NCBI GenBank assembly: GCA_907165065.1
Contig: OU015525.1
Location: 6,760,537-6,824,536 of the forward strand
Length of the DNA: 64,000 bases
From: Caprimulgus europaeus
Lineage: Eukaryota > Chordata > Aves > Caprimulgiformes > Caprimulgidae
Reading direction: 5' to 3'
How positions within the stretch are numbered: the first letter of the stretch is position 1; every line of letters begins with the position of its first letter. The position numbers and the translations under genes were made by a program. The notes beneath the pieces were generated by a model. It saw nothing but the letters and a program-made list of their open reading frames with translations. It did not search any database and was not told the DNA's origin. Of this stretch, positions 11,711-25,949 are shown in pieces.

Positions 11711-14700
11711 CCTTTTCTGTAACATGTGTCACTAGGTTACATCATCAGCTCAGTGTCTTCTCTATTTTTTGCGTGGAAAGTATGCAGAAAAAGTCAATAA
11801 AGAAGTTTTCTCATACACAGGAAAATACAATCATGCATTTGACAAACAGCATGGACTATGATCTAATCCCTGGTCTATTCAACTAGGCCCTGACATCTTA
11901 TTTTCAAAGGACAAAAAAATCTGCAATTCAAGTGAGAACTGTGTACTGCATCAAAAATGCATTTTCACTGCATATTTTACTAAAATATAAAATATTGTAT
12001 TTTCAGGTAGGTGTCAGTGCTATGAAATGCCAAAGACTTCTTTTTTTCTGTGGAAGGCTTTTAAATACTATCACAGCAAAAATGCCATTTAATTGACATT
12101 CCCTTTACTGTCACTCAGACAAACAAAAGAATTAAAACATCAATTAAAATGTGATTATGACACTGTTCTACTTTGCAGAATATGTAATTAAATGCTTAAG
12201 AATAAAGTTTTGTGGAAGGAGCTGTTGAAGAACTATTTGAGGAAGCAGTCCTGAGTTTAATATCTGAAAATCTTAATTTTGAAATAGTGTTTTATATATA
12301 TTTTATGAAGAAAATTAATGCTTTTTGTTCTATTTTTGAGAGTACATACCAACAAAATTTGGTATATTAATAAAACAAGGACAAGACTAAAGAACCTAAG
12401 TTTTCCTCTAAACCATCTATGCAAATCCAGTCTCTAGCCCATCAACATCTGCCTCCAGAACAGAGATGAAAATAGATGCTCAACTTTGCAGCTCCGGCAA
12501 TCCCCTCAGAGCTAAGGGTAGCTACTGGGGACAGTGAACATGTTGAATGTCCATTGCAGTTTAAAGTATAATTCTTTTGCTCAGTAGCAAATAGTCAATG
12601 TCAATCCAAACTAGATGTGGTCACTCCAATACTGGGATGCAGAAGGTCCCAGATGATACTAAATGAATTTAGTCTCTTCCTGAATTTTGAGTGGGTACAT
12701 TCTTAACTACGTGGGTGCAACTTCAAAATAGATTTTCCTAAGTGGCTAACTCAATGCTTGAAATGTAGGTGCTCAGTTTGGTAGACTGAAGAGGATCTGC
12801 TGACACAAGAGAGGCTCTTCAGAAAAATAGGACACTCAGAATCACCAGCCCTTTCCAAAATTTGCCACTGGTAATCTTAAGAGCTAAAAATAGGGAAGGT
12901 GGTGGAAAGATTTCATATTTCAGTGAGGTCTAAGTCATATATCAAAGATTTTCAGTATTGACTGCTTAATGTGGAGAATGATTCAATCATAGATTAAACT
13001 TTCTGTCATTACAGTCACCTGGTACCATTTGATGAAACCAATTAAAAATTTTAGAAATAACAGGTTTTCATCACTTCTATCAGGAAACCTTGGATAAAGC
13101 AGCATTTTCCCAAGATGATAACCCCATTAGGCAATAACCCCTTTAGTCTGCATGGCTTTCTGGAGAAGGACTGTTTTTGGCTGAATCCTCATGGTAGGTT
13201 CTACACCAAGACAATGGTCTCGTCCTTCTTCTTTGATGGTCTGAGGAGCAGCTGGTTCTACTCTGTTTTTTACTGATTAGTTACTAGTGTTACTTCACCT
13301 AGGATTGTTCCTTTGATCCTCACCAGGTTCTTATGTTTAATTTGCTTAGCCTTTAGTCAGATAACAATATCAGTGCAAACTCTTTGAAGAAAAAACATCT
13401 AATGTTTCTACACAGTTGCTAGCCCAGGCTTGGGTCTCCAGTAGCGTTACCTTTTTACCAAAGTGCACTCCTGGCTATGCCTCTGGCTTGCTGCACATTC
13501 ATAAGCATCTTAAACAAGTTCCTTCAGTGTCTGCTCTCAACTGATAAAATGTGATGAATACAAACGCATGCAGTTGCAATAATGAGGAATGAAGTAGTTC
13601 AGTTTTTAATCCATTACTAATGTGTAAGCATAAGTATTAAGGTAAATGTCTTATGTTTTGAATACTTCAGCACAGTCTTTTCTTTGCCATTGTCTCTACT
13701 TTTATGTCTCAGCAGCTTTCTAGATTCCAGGCTTCCATTGTGCTGTGTTTCTGTTAGCTGTTTCTCCAGAATTTTACATCAACTTCTGTTCAGATTTGAT
13801 AAGCACTCTCTTATAATGCATATTTTGTGCACTGCATGGGTGACTGGAGGTACAGTTTTTGTTTTGTTTTTTTTTTTTCTTGCTGGAACAAAACAGGGGT
13901 GTGTTCTGAGATGTGGGTATGATAATGAAGGGGTGGTGCCTGCAAGTTCTTCCATGTTTTCACTCCATACTCACTGTGTCTGATAACTGAGAAAACAAAT
14001 CATTTGGAGTCTCTGTCTGAATTTTATTTGAAGAAACGTTACTGTGGACTTGTTATGTTTATAAAAAGAAATATGCCTTACGGTAGAGTGGCTGTAGTCA
14101 GTGACTTTCATGTCCTAAAATCATAGCAAGAAGATCCAATTCTCAGAACTGTGAGTCCAAAAGAGGCGAAGGACAAAGAGTCGGTGGGGGAGTAAGACAG
14201 GCTCAGGAGGAGAACATCAAGTCCTGTGTTTCCTGTGATTCCTGTGGAGATTCCCATGTCATAAATAAATAAGTCAGAGATGTAGTTACAGCAGATCCTC
14301 CTTAAGGGAATGGTCAACCCTGAGGAACTGTAAAGGAATGCATGGGTTTGTTTGTTTGTTTGTTTGTTTGTTTGTTTGTTTGTTTGTTTTAACTTGCCAA
14401 CACAATTAATATGCTAGGTATCGTGTTTCCATAGCAACACAAATTTACTTAATAAGACCATTTTTGAACAAAAAGAGGGTAAGGGCTCCAATTCGGAGTA
14501 CACTGATGTAGATATCTGTGTGAATCATCCAGCATCTACTACACAAGGATCAACAAGTCGGGTAAATATGGATAAAAAAACCTGTAGTTCTTTCTTGTGT
14601 TGCTTCAGGTAAGTTAAGCTATCATCTCCTCAAGTATTTAGTGTTTAGGATTTAGACCATACCAGGACCCTCAGATGCCAATACTGCTGGCATGAGATTA

Positions 14701-17700
14701 CACAATGTGGAATGTAATGCAGTGGGAATAAACCTTCCTGAAGAGCTTAGGGAAGCTGCAAGTGGAAGTGTGAAAGTACTGCCATCACTCTGTGGTCTAT
14801 TGTTTGAGCCCAAATTTAGCCAAACCATTCTTACAGGTGTGCAAACATACACTTGTGTGCTCATACACATACACACTCATGTGCACAACATGGAACACAA
14901 AGCACATGCAAGAAAGGAAAGGGTTAAAAGAAAAGTGATCAGCTTAGTGCTGAAACCTGTCCTGCTGCATGGAGCCTCTGGTCCTTTTTAGAAGGGGCCA
15001 TGACTATAGTCACAGACAACCAGGTTCCCACATAGTTTGAGTCCATTTCTGTTTTTCTGGAACATTTCCAGTTATTTTTCAGATGACAGAAGTTCCTCTC
15101 TAGCAAAACAGGATCCCACAGCACACAAAAGGCTGAAAGTAAGCAAACACTTCAGTTGCTATCTGAAAACACATAGGCTGGAGAAATTAAGGAAAATAAT
15201 TTACTTACCTGTGAAAAGAGTCATAATTATCATGCTCAGTTGAGCATAGATGATTAAAATATGTTAAATTCTAGCAAATTCTGATGATTGTGTCACAAAT
15301 ATTGTCCCATAATGCCATACAAATAATTACTGACAACAAGAGTTCTGCCTGCCTTCTGCTCACGAAAGTCAAGCCTTTTGATTAATGCAGAAGTGTCCAT
15401 GCCCGAAATCATCCTTAAATCCAGCTATATAGGTTCTCTCTTGCCTGTTTTTATCCTTTCCTCCCTAAAAAAGAAACAAACAAAAAACCCCCCCCCAAAA
15501 AATTTTCCATGTTTTTGAAAGCTTTAAGTAACTATGAAGATGGATAGACTCACAAACATTATCAAGAAAGTGAAATTTCTGTTTGCCTGGGATAGAAAAG
15601 GGAATATGGATGTATAATGACCTGATGTATAATCCTATTTATTTTAAAAATAAAATACTCACCCTGAGATATTTGTTGTCTTTGCTGCCACTAAACACCC
15701 AGCAAAAGAGTTATAATTATATGCAGAGAAATTCCTATTTGATCTGATTTCTGTTTGGTAGTATGAATGAGGAGTAAATATGTGGTTAATGCAAACTATT
15801 AAAAAGAAAGTAATGTTTTAGACAAACAAAAGCAAAAAAAAACAAACAACAAGTTTTCTCCTAAATTACCTGGCCAACCTTTTCTCTTCATGGCAGTTCT
15901 TCCCATTTATTCATACAAAGCGCAGAAAAAAAACAGTACTAGGGACCTGTTATTCCACATACTAAAAGACACAGGATTAGTTTTCTCCAGTTTCCACTAA
16001 TCAAATGCTCTTGACTCTAAAACCGTAATTATGCTTGTCATGAAGAGGAGCGTTTGAGTGTAACCTTGTATGACTCTGGTGAAACGGGCAGAGGCGGCCT
16101 TTTTAATGCTGATAAAGTATTTACTTATCATGGATATCTTCAGTTCTTTTTCTTTGAACTGACAGAGGTTTTGCCTGCTTTTTCTTCTCCCTCCCAGTGG
16201 CAAGCCATTTTTTACCTAAGGGTATTTTTCAGGGTACAACATGGGAACATGGATATTAATCAGAGAAGGAGTCTTTTCCTGGGGGTCCGGGTCTGAAGAC
16301 ATGGAAGGAAAAGAGAGAGACATGAAGCCTTCTCTGGGTCTTTGATTATCTTTCCTATTTTTCATTGGGTCCTAATTCCTTTTCACTGACTTGCTGAGCT
16401 TTCAGTAGCTTGATTTTCCTTTCTAAATGAATTATAATGAATGCTGAGTCTTCTGGTAACAACTGGCCCAATTCTGTCTACAACATGAGTCTAAATCTGT
16501 AATTGCTTTAATGGTGTCCTTTTCTTTGTTCACAATATGCTTTTTCCTTAGTTTTGAATAAAAAATGCTCTCTGGAATTCCTTTCTTCTTAAACTTTATG
16601 TATTCATTGCTTTCTCTGTCTTTCACACTTGGCTAAATAGTTATAATTCCTCCCTTCTCTGTCATTGATTTGGTAATTCTGAGAAGCTTCCAGTCCACCT
16701 ACGGAATTTTAGCTCAGCAAAGGATGTGTTGAAGGGTATTACCATCACCTCAGTACTGCTCACACCTTCTTGTGGATGCTGTCTCTGTTTTAGCTATCCA
16801 TCATGGTCACCTTACTACCTCTTCCTTTTAAGAGGAGCTTGCAACTCCACCCTTGTCGAATCCTCTAATACAGTAATATTTAACCCATTATTCTTTACTT
16901 TGTTTAATTATATTCCCATTTGTTATGAAATTTCTTAGCAGTTTCAGTGGTAGCAAACTATGCTCTGAAATGCCAATCCCACTCAAATAAATGGAAAAGA
17001 AATTTATTCCTGGGAGCCAATAGAGGCAGCGTGCCATTCCTGTGACTTTTTTTTTTTTTTTTAATATTGCATGTGCTTTGGTTTCAATTTCCCTGTATCA
17101 ACAGCTTTCTTTACTCTTGGAGGTTATTTGCTCTTGGTGATCTCCTTTAATCACATTTTCCTTCTTTTCCTCTCCATCTTTCATCTTGTACTATCTTAGG
17201 ACTCGAGGAATAAAGAGTGTCCTTTACCATCCCAGTACAGCATTCTAGGAGAGATGTGTAGATTTAAATTATATGGTGGCACTGTTAATACTTATATGTA
17301 CATACATTGTTCTGTACACACCATACTGTTCTTGAAGGAAAGATTGAAAAAAATGTAAAGATAGGAAAATGACAAAAATAAATGGCTGGTTTTGGTTTAC
17401 ATGCATATTTTGAAGACATTTTGGTCTGAAAAGATCACTAGTCTGTAACAGGGTAAAAGAACACTGGGACTAAAGACTAAGGTCTGTTACTGCATTCTTG
17501 GTCTATATCAGCTCATGCTGCTGCCTTCTATCAAATCCTGTATAACTGCTCCCAATCTGCTGTGAAACAGTGTGAATTAGGGAAAGTTGTACCCCTGCTC
17601 AGTGGCAATTCAGTCTAATGTCATAGCTGAAAATGAGGCCGAGAGTCTTATGAAAAGTGACTTATGCTAGTAAATGCTCTCTTTCATGGGCTATCAAAGT

Positions 17701-20290
17701 GTAAAGAAATTGTTATATTTATAGGATTTGTTAGTTCTGGGCTCAACGTGTTTCCTGTAATTGTAGGTAGGAGTAGAACAGATGAGACAAGGTAATGATA
17801 GTGTGAATATATGAAAGAACTTATTTATGAAGTATGAATGTGTCAGAGATTATTTCAAGTAGATCTCTCTTTTTTTTTTTTTTTTTTTCCCAAGAATAAG
17901 CAAAATTGTAAGTTTTGTAACTGTAATGGCACATACAATCTTAATGAGCTCAAACAAAGACAGTAGCATTTTAGAATGTATTCTCCTGTGAATAAGCTGA
18001 GAATGTGACAAATCCATTGCTAATTAGACTAACAACATTCATCTTAAATGGCTCCAAAGAGGATTTATTTTCAAAAAATGGATTTGATCTTCCAAAGATA
18101 CTGCATTATTGAAAGAACCATTATTGTTCCCATCTTAGAAACAGATTTCTGTGTGTACTCAGGTTTTAATTTATTTATAGTTTAACTTTTTTTTTTCCCC
18201 TGTAATTCATGCTTCCACAGTAGTCAATGGGAAAGGATATGAGTCATAACACTCGGACATAGTGAGAATAAGGTAACCTGTGACATGGCCCTGCCTGCCT
18301 TACATTCAGAGACACTTGCAGGGTGCAGGGCAGTGGTGACAAACCCCAGGTTAAGATAGGAGTGGGAATATCTGGGTCTGAGTCTTGGCCTTCAAATGGT
18401 TATACCACCAGCTTGGTCCAACTGCATAGCTGTAGTTCCCCCTCGCTTACAGCCTATGGTGGGATTGCTGTACATGCAACAGTGTGCAGAGAGTCCATGT
18501 TCAGTCCCTTATCTTTTGATTAATTCAGAAATCAACAGGCCAAAGCACAGGCATAGGGGAATCAAGTGCTTTGTACTTTGGAGCAGCTACTTCTTCTCTG
18601 TAGACATGTTACACATCCACTGCTCAAAACACAAGTGTTAACTTGCTCAGTTCCATGACAGCACATTCCTCTTTTGAGACCTGACACAAGTACTTTGAGA
18701 AAGGCAGGGAACAACAGTTACTGAGCACACATGTTATACTGGGGGATAAGAAATATCTGTCACGGTCACAGAGCTGACATGCTTACAGGCACTTGCCTAC
18801 CAACCTCTACCAACCTGTTAGTTTGTCTTTCTTTCTGAAGAGCAAAAAGAAAGTGGCATCCCATCAAAAAACCTAGATAACTCCATGTCCCAAGACTTTA
18901 CTAGATAACTCCTTCCCTCAAATCCTCACATAATGGATTTGCCTCTGATTTGACAAAATAGATGGGAATAAGAGAATAGAAGTTGCATGGGGGAGGGGGC
19001 AAGGTCTCAATTTAGACTTCAGATAGAAAATCAACTGTGAATTATGCAGGAAATACAGCCAGATATTTATCTTTATACATCTATTCACCAGGGACAGGTG
19101 CAACGCTGATCCGTATTGTGGAGGGAAATAGAAGGAAATTGGTGCGTTGCTGCACAGCCTTGGCCACAACACAAAGCACTACAACACCTCATGCAGGTAT
19201 GATTCTCTTCAAGATCCCACACTGGTAAATTTTCACCTGGTCCAAATAAGAGCTCTGTAAAAACAGTCAGGAAACCTATATTAAAGGCTGTAGAAAATCC
19301 AGATATGCAAATCTCAGATACCTGAACATCAGTGTGGGTTCTACCTTCTCTGTTCTGCAAAGACAAACTAAATCCTGCCTGACGTCTCCATGTCATGGCA
19401 GGTCAGTCAGTCCGTAATTGGCTCTAATTGGTACAGTGATGTACTTTACCTGCAGGCAAATGACAGTCCAAATGGTGTGAAATTATCTTCTGCTTCTAAA
19501 AAAGGAATCAGAGCTTTCAAACTGATCTTTACATCCAACAGACCCACTGATCAGGATAATTGAGAGGCTTTTTTTAGATATACACAACTATTAAAACCCA
19601 AGCCCACTGTGTAATAAATTACAGACATCAGGGTGCAGGAAGGTTCTTCCATGAGATCTTTAGAGGCTGAAGGGCTGTGGTTAGCCTTTGTGTGTCACAT
19701 ATATACATAATTTCCCTGCCTGAATCGTGCAAAGAACAGTTAGACCCTGCAGCTCCTCACTGTAGCCATGTGCTATTTCTTAGACAAGCCTTTCAGACAG
19801 AGTCTTCCAGGAGTGTATTTACTTTCTGCAGTCTTGGGCAACAAATGGTGAGGACAGAAATGGAAAACAAATCCCTGGATATATATCTCCAGGCTTTATT
19901 TGACTGTATCCTAGTTTTTCAACTTGATTTCAAGCTAGATGCCATAGCTATTCTAAGATTTAAAGAAAACAATGCTGGGAAAAATAATAGGAAAGGAAAA
20001 CAGTATTATGAGTACAAAGCAACTTTTGGGGTGATAAAGTCCAGTCCTCAAACTCACAAGAAACAGTGCAGTTAATATCTGGTCCACAAAACATATACTT
20101 CAAACCCTGGGGCATAATATACTTTCAAACAGCCTATGTGAAACTTATATTTCATAGTGAAAGACCAAAATCTCCAAATATGATATGTCACAGGAAAAAA
20201 ATGCAAGAGATGTTGGGCATTGCCAGTATACTTACCTTGTGCAAAAGCCAGAGATGATCTAGGAAAAATTCATGTATGGTTCTAGAATCA
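11711..20290. other. Long unique stretch with microsatellites, no gene recognised
   Basis: No exon or RNA gene is visible. Low-complexity sites are an A/C tract with C9 at 15476-15505, CA/TG-rich sequence at 14835-14890, T16 at 17047-17062, T19 at 17870-17888, and the GTTT array listed separately. Open frames reach only about 103 codons (19085-19396 minus) and lack recognisable motifs. Confidence 0.55.
14346..14390. repeat. (GTTT)n microsatellite
   Basis: About eleven uninterrupted copies of GTTT (AAAC on the other strand) lie here. The absence of interruptions suggests a length-variable locus. A matching AAAC array lies at 61604-61650. Confidence 0.95.
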
Positions 20291-20293
20291 GGC

Positions 20294-20370
20294 CATACTT
20301 GCAAGTATGCAAGTACACTTTGCAGGGCAAAGCTCTACACACCAAAGCAGGTGTGTAGAGCTTTGCCCTG
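20294..20370. repeat. Perfect palindrome plus 21-bp hairpin
   Basis: Two inverted structures lie side by side. Bases 20294-20309 are a perfect 16-bp palindrome (CATACTTGCAAGTATG). Bases 20323-20343 and 20350-20370 are perfect 21-bp inverted arms, starting CAGGGCAAAGC and ending GCTTTGCCCTG, around a 6-base loop AAAGCA. A smaller hairpin, CTTTGC/GCAAAG, overlaps the left arm at 20318-20332. There is no terminal motif or target duplication to mark a transposon. The perfect arms suggest a recent fold-back template-switch event, or a small structured RNA gene. I cannot tell which. Confidence 0.9.
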
Positions 20371-23300
20371 AAAATTCCTTTCTTCCTGTAGTGTGAAAAT
20401 AATTTCAACCCTGAGTATGTGTTGAAGAAATGCCATCCAGATTCTGGAATAGTTTCTGTATCACTCCTATCATCAACACATCCTACCCTTCACCCCTGGG
20501 TAAAATGCGATGTGTTAGAGGGAAACAAATAAACAAGCAAACAAACCCCAACAGTAATTAAAACCAGAAGGAAATTACAAGCAGGGAAAGGAAAAGAGGC
20601 AGCTTTTTTTGCCCCAACTGTTGGAAGTCATTAGAGGAAACTGTTAAACATGAGGTACAGAATAAATACAAGGCAAGCAAAGAGCAGCCAGGTAGCCTTT
20701 CAGACCTTTGACACAAGCAGACTGACACAAATCCCTGCAGAATTTCTTTTAAGACCCACTTTTCCCATATTTTATTCAGGAAATTGAGAACACCTTTGCA
20801 CTTATTTAATTCCCTCAGCTATAAGAAGGCACAGAAATGTGTCATGCAGCGTACTCCTTCAGCAGCTGGAATGAATGATTTGCTTGGAGTCTGGCTTCAT
20901 AGTAGTGCTTGCCTCCTCATTAAAATAAATCACAGAAAGTGTTGTCATTGCATGCTCCTGGCTTAAAAAGAAGTCCTCAGGTAGTTATTCATATCTTGAG
21001 GGACAGGCACGAAGGCAAACTCTGAGCAGCACATGGAGAGAATATTGAGGAAAAGCTTCAGAACGGGAGTGAGAAAAAACTTGAATTGTACTTACTCTTT
21101 AAAATTCAAATTCTGGAGTGTATTAAAGCGTTCTTGAGATTTTACATACATTTGGTTATGTTGCCATAGTGAAGTATTACAAATGACCATGCATATATAT
21201 GTATGGCTAGCATTGGGGATTGGTTATTCTCTGTAGGTGTGTATATGCACATGTGCGTGCAATTTTTTCCCCCAATTGGTAAATAAAGAAATACAGCCTC
21301 TTGGAATCAGATTGCTAAATTTTGAGGCTTCAAACGACATTTATATAAGCTTCTGGGGAGATATAGATACATATATTCAGAAATATCCATATATGTATAT
21401 ATATGTGTGGTATATAGGTGTATATATGTACCAGGGATATTCAAGTGCATCACAGGACCAGATTTGTTCTTTTCTCCCACTCCTGTAGGTGCTAAACAGA
21501 GTATCCTAAAACCTCACGTATGGATTTCAGTGGGTTTCTTTTTTTCCCAGGCTCTGGGTACTGTCTCCTTACCTTTACTCTGACCTCTAGGGCAGGAGCA
21601 TGTGTGGAGTCTGTCTGCCTCTGGGACAAGTAACTCTGATGCCACAGAGGTATTATTAAATATTATACAAAGTGATTTAACTCCTGGGGAAGACCCTGAG
21701 TGTTGCAGCTCTGCCTGGTGACTCAGAAGCACATGTGTCCCTTATATCACTAGATGGCACTATTAACTTAAAATCATGGTACACTTTCCCAAGAGCCTCC
21801 CTCCAAGCCTCAGACACAGGAAAATAAAATAAAATAATAATAATAAAAAAAAGTAGAGGGTCTTTGGGGAGAATAAAAAGGAGCAAAGTGGAGGCCATTT
21901 GCAAAATAATTTACATTTTTAATTTTGTCAGGTTCTTAAATAGTTGCATGTCTGAAAAAGGTCCATGACTGTTTAAACCATAACACAAAAACTCCCCAGG
22001 CTCATTGGCTCTGATTTGGCTGTCAGTCACAGGAAAGGTCTGAGTTGCATCTCGATTCCTAGGTGGAGTGGCTCCTGCCTGCAAACCCAGGAAGTGTTTG
22101 TGCCTGCGGCAGGAGGATAAACACAACATAAGTTGTCTCATTAAATAGTTATTGTCCTTAATGCCTGGAAGCCTGTGGGATCAGCCCTGGGTCCTTTTCT
22201 TTGTAGTAATGAAAAAGAAAGAAAAAAAAAAAAGTGCTTGTTAGGAAAATCACAGTTAATTAAATTATGATCTGAAAGAAGCAGCAGTATCTTTTCTTTA
22301 GTGAGCTGATATTATCAGCTTCCTATGGTTGGTTAGTGGGAAAAATTACATGGTAGTTGTTGCAGGATCCTTGGGTCAAAAAGCAAGGAGATGCATCAAT
22401 TTGTTAATGTAATTATGTGTGCTGCTGCTCTCCCTCTAGTTGACTGTGCTCTATCTCTGCCTTCATAAGCCAAACCTACACACACATTTAGTCTCTCCGT
22501 GCCTGCTCTGTCATATGGATGCTGCGGTCAGTGTAGCTGCCAAAAAGGGTGTGAAGTTCTCTCCTACCCCCCGGGGTGGCAGTTTCACAGCACTGAGGAG
22601 TGCAGGGCCAAGAAGGTCTGCTCCAGGCACATAAAAAGTCAGCAGCAGACTGCTGGGAACATTGCCTTCCCATGGGAGTCCAGGAAAGGCAGGCTGGATG
22701 CTGGTACTTCTTTATAATGGTGGTGGTGGCTGTGGTGACCTATGTTTAAGTTTGACTTATATTTCTGAGAAGCTCTGGAATTAGTCCAGTGTTCACTGTC
22801 CTCTTATAGACAGACACAAGTATCAGACATGTCTTTTCTTGTCACTGCCATGAACCAGTAAAATTCTGTCAGACATTATGGATGAGCTAATATATCGTAC
22901 TGCTCTGAATACTTCTGGTACCCTCTTAGAGATGATTAAATTGGTGTGTATTCCTGGTGAGGGCAAGGCAAAGGTGAAATCACTCCTTCAGGATTCAGCA
23001 TGAGGAAATGAACATAGGGCACCTAAGAGATTCAAGTTTTCCAGTTCTTAAATTAAATCATTACCCTACATGAGATGCTTGGACTCCCTGCACAGTGAAA
23101 ATGAAGAGGTAAGAATATAAAAATGGGTCCTGCAAAAGACATTATCCTGAACAGAGAGTAACAAAAGCCAAGTGCTGTGGAGGTAACTGAAAATATCATT
23201 CTTTTAAAGATTTGGGAGTTTATCTCCAGGCTTCCCAGACTCATCCAATCCTTCTCAGAATTCCCTAATTTTGTGAATTTAATGTCCAAAACCCTTTTAA

Positions 23301-24106
23301 ATACTGCAAGGAATGCTAATTTCCCCCGTTTTCTACGTCTAGCAGATACAGAATACCAGTAATGCCAGGGTCCTGCTGTGCCTTTTCAAGGAGAAAGACC
23401 TTTATGATGTGGTTAAGACTCATCTTGTGAAAAAGGGAATGGAGATTCAATTACTATGTAAATACTTTAATACAAAATGCAAGAGTTTCAATGAAACAAC
23501 TGAGTTGCCCGTGTCTACCTCCCCTCTCCTCCTCCTTTCCCTACAGGATACTTCCCTGCCTGATGATTAAGGTTTAATCTTAGGAGATTAAAGTTAGAAT
23601 ATTGAAGTACACTTGGTCCTTCTCCATCCAAACTACAATAATGCCTGAATAAAGAACACTGTGTGACAGTGAATTTCTTATGGGGGGGAATATAAAAGGT
23701 ATTACATGAAGGGCTGTATTTGCTGGGGTTTTTTTCAAAGAAAGATCTTTGCTTGTGACGTGCTGGAGCTTTTGTGCTATTTTTGTTGAATGCTGCAGAC
23801 CACAACCAGAGCAAACTGTGGGGAAATGAGTGTGTGAGGGAATGAATAATAAAACATCAAGAGGGCTTAATAAAATGTAAAAATATTGTAGTGGTAAAAG
23901 CACTATCTCAATAAAGAATAGACAATGCATGATTGACGATGAGTGCTGTGTTGGCAAGCACTAATTCTGAGCTCTCCCTGTGAGGGAAAAACACTTTTTT
24001 TACAAGATACCAGGTGTGAGGGGGAATGGGTTTTCAAGAGTCATGTTTAAGAAAATATTTAAGCAGAATAAAGTATTTTTTTTCTTTTTTATTTCTCTGT
24101 CCCTTG

Positions 24107-24140
24107 TACACACACACACACACACACAGACACATACACA
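24107..24140. repeat. (AC)n microsatellite
   Basis: A near-perfect run of about a dozen CA units is followed by imperfect CAGACACATACACA. Poly-T (24076-24090) lies upstream and A-rich sequence downstream. Confidence 0.92.
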
Positions 24141-24900
24141 AAGCTTTGGAAAAAAAAAATTAAAAAAATTAAAAAAAATCTGTTATCCTCTGATTTCTAA
24201 TTCCTTGACACATTTTCCCTGCTTCTCTTTCTGCTGTTGTTGCAGCCAAAGTCCTACATTTCTCTTCCAGGAATCTAATGTCAGTTGTTGCTTTAGCAGT
24301 GTGCAGCTGCTGCTTATGTGGCAGGACAAATCAGCCTGGTTTATCTTCCTCCCTGAGAAATTGTCACCCTCATCAGAGCTGTGATGCCTGCTTTCAAGAT
24401 TAGGCTGACTTTTGGATATGTTTTTCTTCAAATTGTGTCAGGTCAGGGGTGGCGACTTCCAAGAAGAAAAAGCTCACTGCAGAAGGTGGAATGCATGAAC
24501 TCCCTGGGTTGGTCAGCAGCCCTGAACATTCTCTTGAACTGTCAGTTCTATCTTAGGAGGGTGAATCACATTTCACTTTAGTGGTTGATCGTGGAAGGTT
24601 GAATTAATCTGTGAATGGACCAGTTTATTTTCTCACAGTCTTCACAGACTGTGGGTGGAGGTGAAAGGGAGAAGAGGGAAAAAAAATAGTTGCATATCCA
24701 GATTCCCACCCCAGTCCTGAAGCACCTTTTAGCAAACTTTATTTAGGAATCTCTCTTTAGGTTTGTGTGTAGCTACTTTGCCAGCGATACCACTAAACAT
24801 ACAATAACTATGTGGCTGTTTCTTTCTATAGAAACTCCATTGATAATTTACAACAGTTTTTGCATGTAGAATAGATGATGCAGTTCATTCCTGTACATCT

Positions 24901-24975
24901 AGGATGGAGGGAGAAAGGGAGGGAGAGAAGGAGAGAAGGAGGCAGGGGAAGAAAGAGAGAGGAAGAAAGAAAGAC
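24901..24975. repeat. Polypurine (GGGA/GAAA) tract
   Basis: About 75 bases are nearly pure purine, with GGGAG, GAGAAGGA and GAAAGA units and only single pyrimidine breaks. It is similar in kind to the tract at 2878-2945 but longer and richer in G. Confidence 0.88.
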
Positions 24976-25949
24976 TAATTTATTTAATAGTGTATAATTT
25001 TCTGTACACTATTATAAATACAAGAGTAGTGACCTTGTTTCTGGGAAATGATTATTTGAGTCAGATCTGGTACTTGCACAAGGGTGACAGCTTGATTTTC
25101 CTCTGGCATGGGAATAAGATAGAAAAAAGTTATGTGACAGTTGTTAATCCTCTACTGGAAGGCATCCAGATACTATGGTGATGGAGCCGACGTAGACCCT
25201 GTGGAAAAGAGAAGGGAATAACCCTAGAGAAAGTGTACTCAGAGGATACAGTGAAGCGCAAGTGGAGGTTTCTCACCATTTTATTTCCACCCACAACACT
25301 AAAATCCACTGCAACAATAAATAGGAGTTTAATATGCTCTGGTTTTTTTATGTCACAATAAGGCATCAGAGCCACCTTTTCAGAGTTGGTAAGCCTAATG
25401 TTCTAGGAGTGAAGTTTACTGAGCCATGTAAATGCTTAACTTTTATGTTTCTTGCCATGTAGGGGAATACATGAACTAGGCATCAGAGGCTTAAAACTGC
25501 TCTACAGTGAGGGGAGAACTAAGTCAGCTAAAAGGAAGTACTGAGGAGAGTGTGCATGAAAGCCTTCCCTTGTGTGTATCAGGTATCTTTGACTTAAATT
25601 AACTGGAAATTCCTCATGGGGAATCTAGCCAGGGATGCCTAGTTTACTAATCCAAGTTCCAGAGCTGGGAACAGTCCAGGGATGTTCAGCTCAGCCAAGA
25701 TGGTGGCAGTTCTGGGACAAATGTGACAAAGCCAGGCCAGGCATAAAGCAGTTGGGATGGGATCAGTCTTGAACTGTCGTCTGGTCTTCCACTCTAGATG
25801 GACATCTGGTATCTAATGCTCCTTGGGAGCAGGTATACTACAGGGATGATGTGAAGTCTTCTGGGAATGTTATGGCTGTTTGCTAGACCAGTCTATTAGT
25901 GTAAAGTACTGATGTTCAAGTCACAGACACACATACATTTAAAGCCACA

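Larger units (their letters stand above)
20371..25949. other. Unique sequence with microsatellites, no gene recognised
   Basis: TATA/TGTA-rich sequence lies at 21360-21435, and an AAAAT/AAT run at 21821-21850. An A-rich run near 24150-24180 follows the CA array. Open frames reach 134 codons (23980-24384 plus), but that one runs through the CA and A tracts, so its protein is largely low-complexity. Nothing resembles a known gene. Confidence 0.55.

Noticed and set aside
23980-24384. 134-codon plus-strand frame
   Set aside because: It passes through poly-T, the CA microsatellite and A-rich sequence, so it is a low-complexity peptide.
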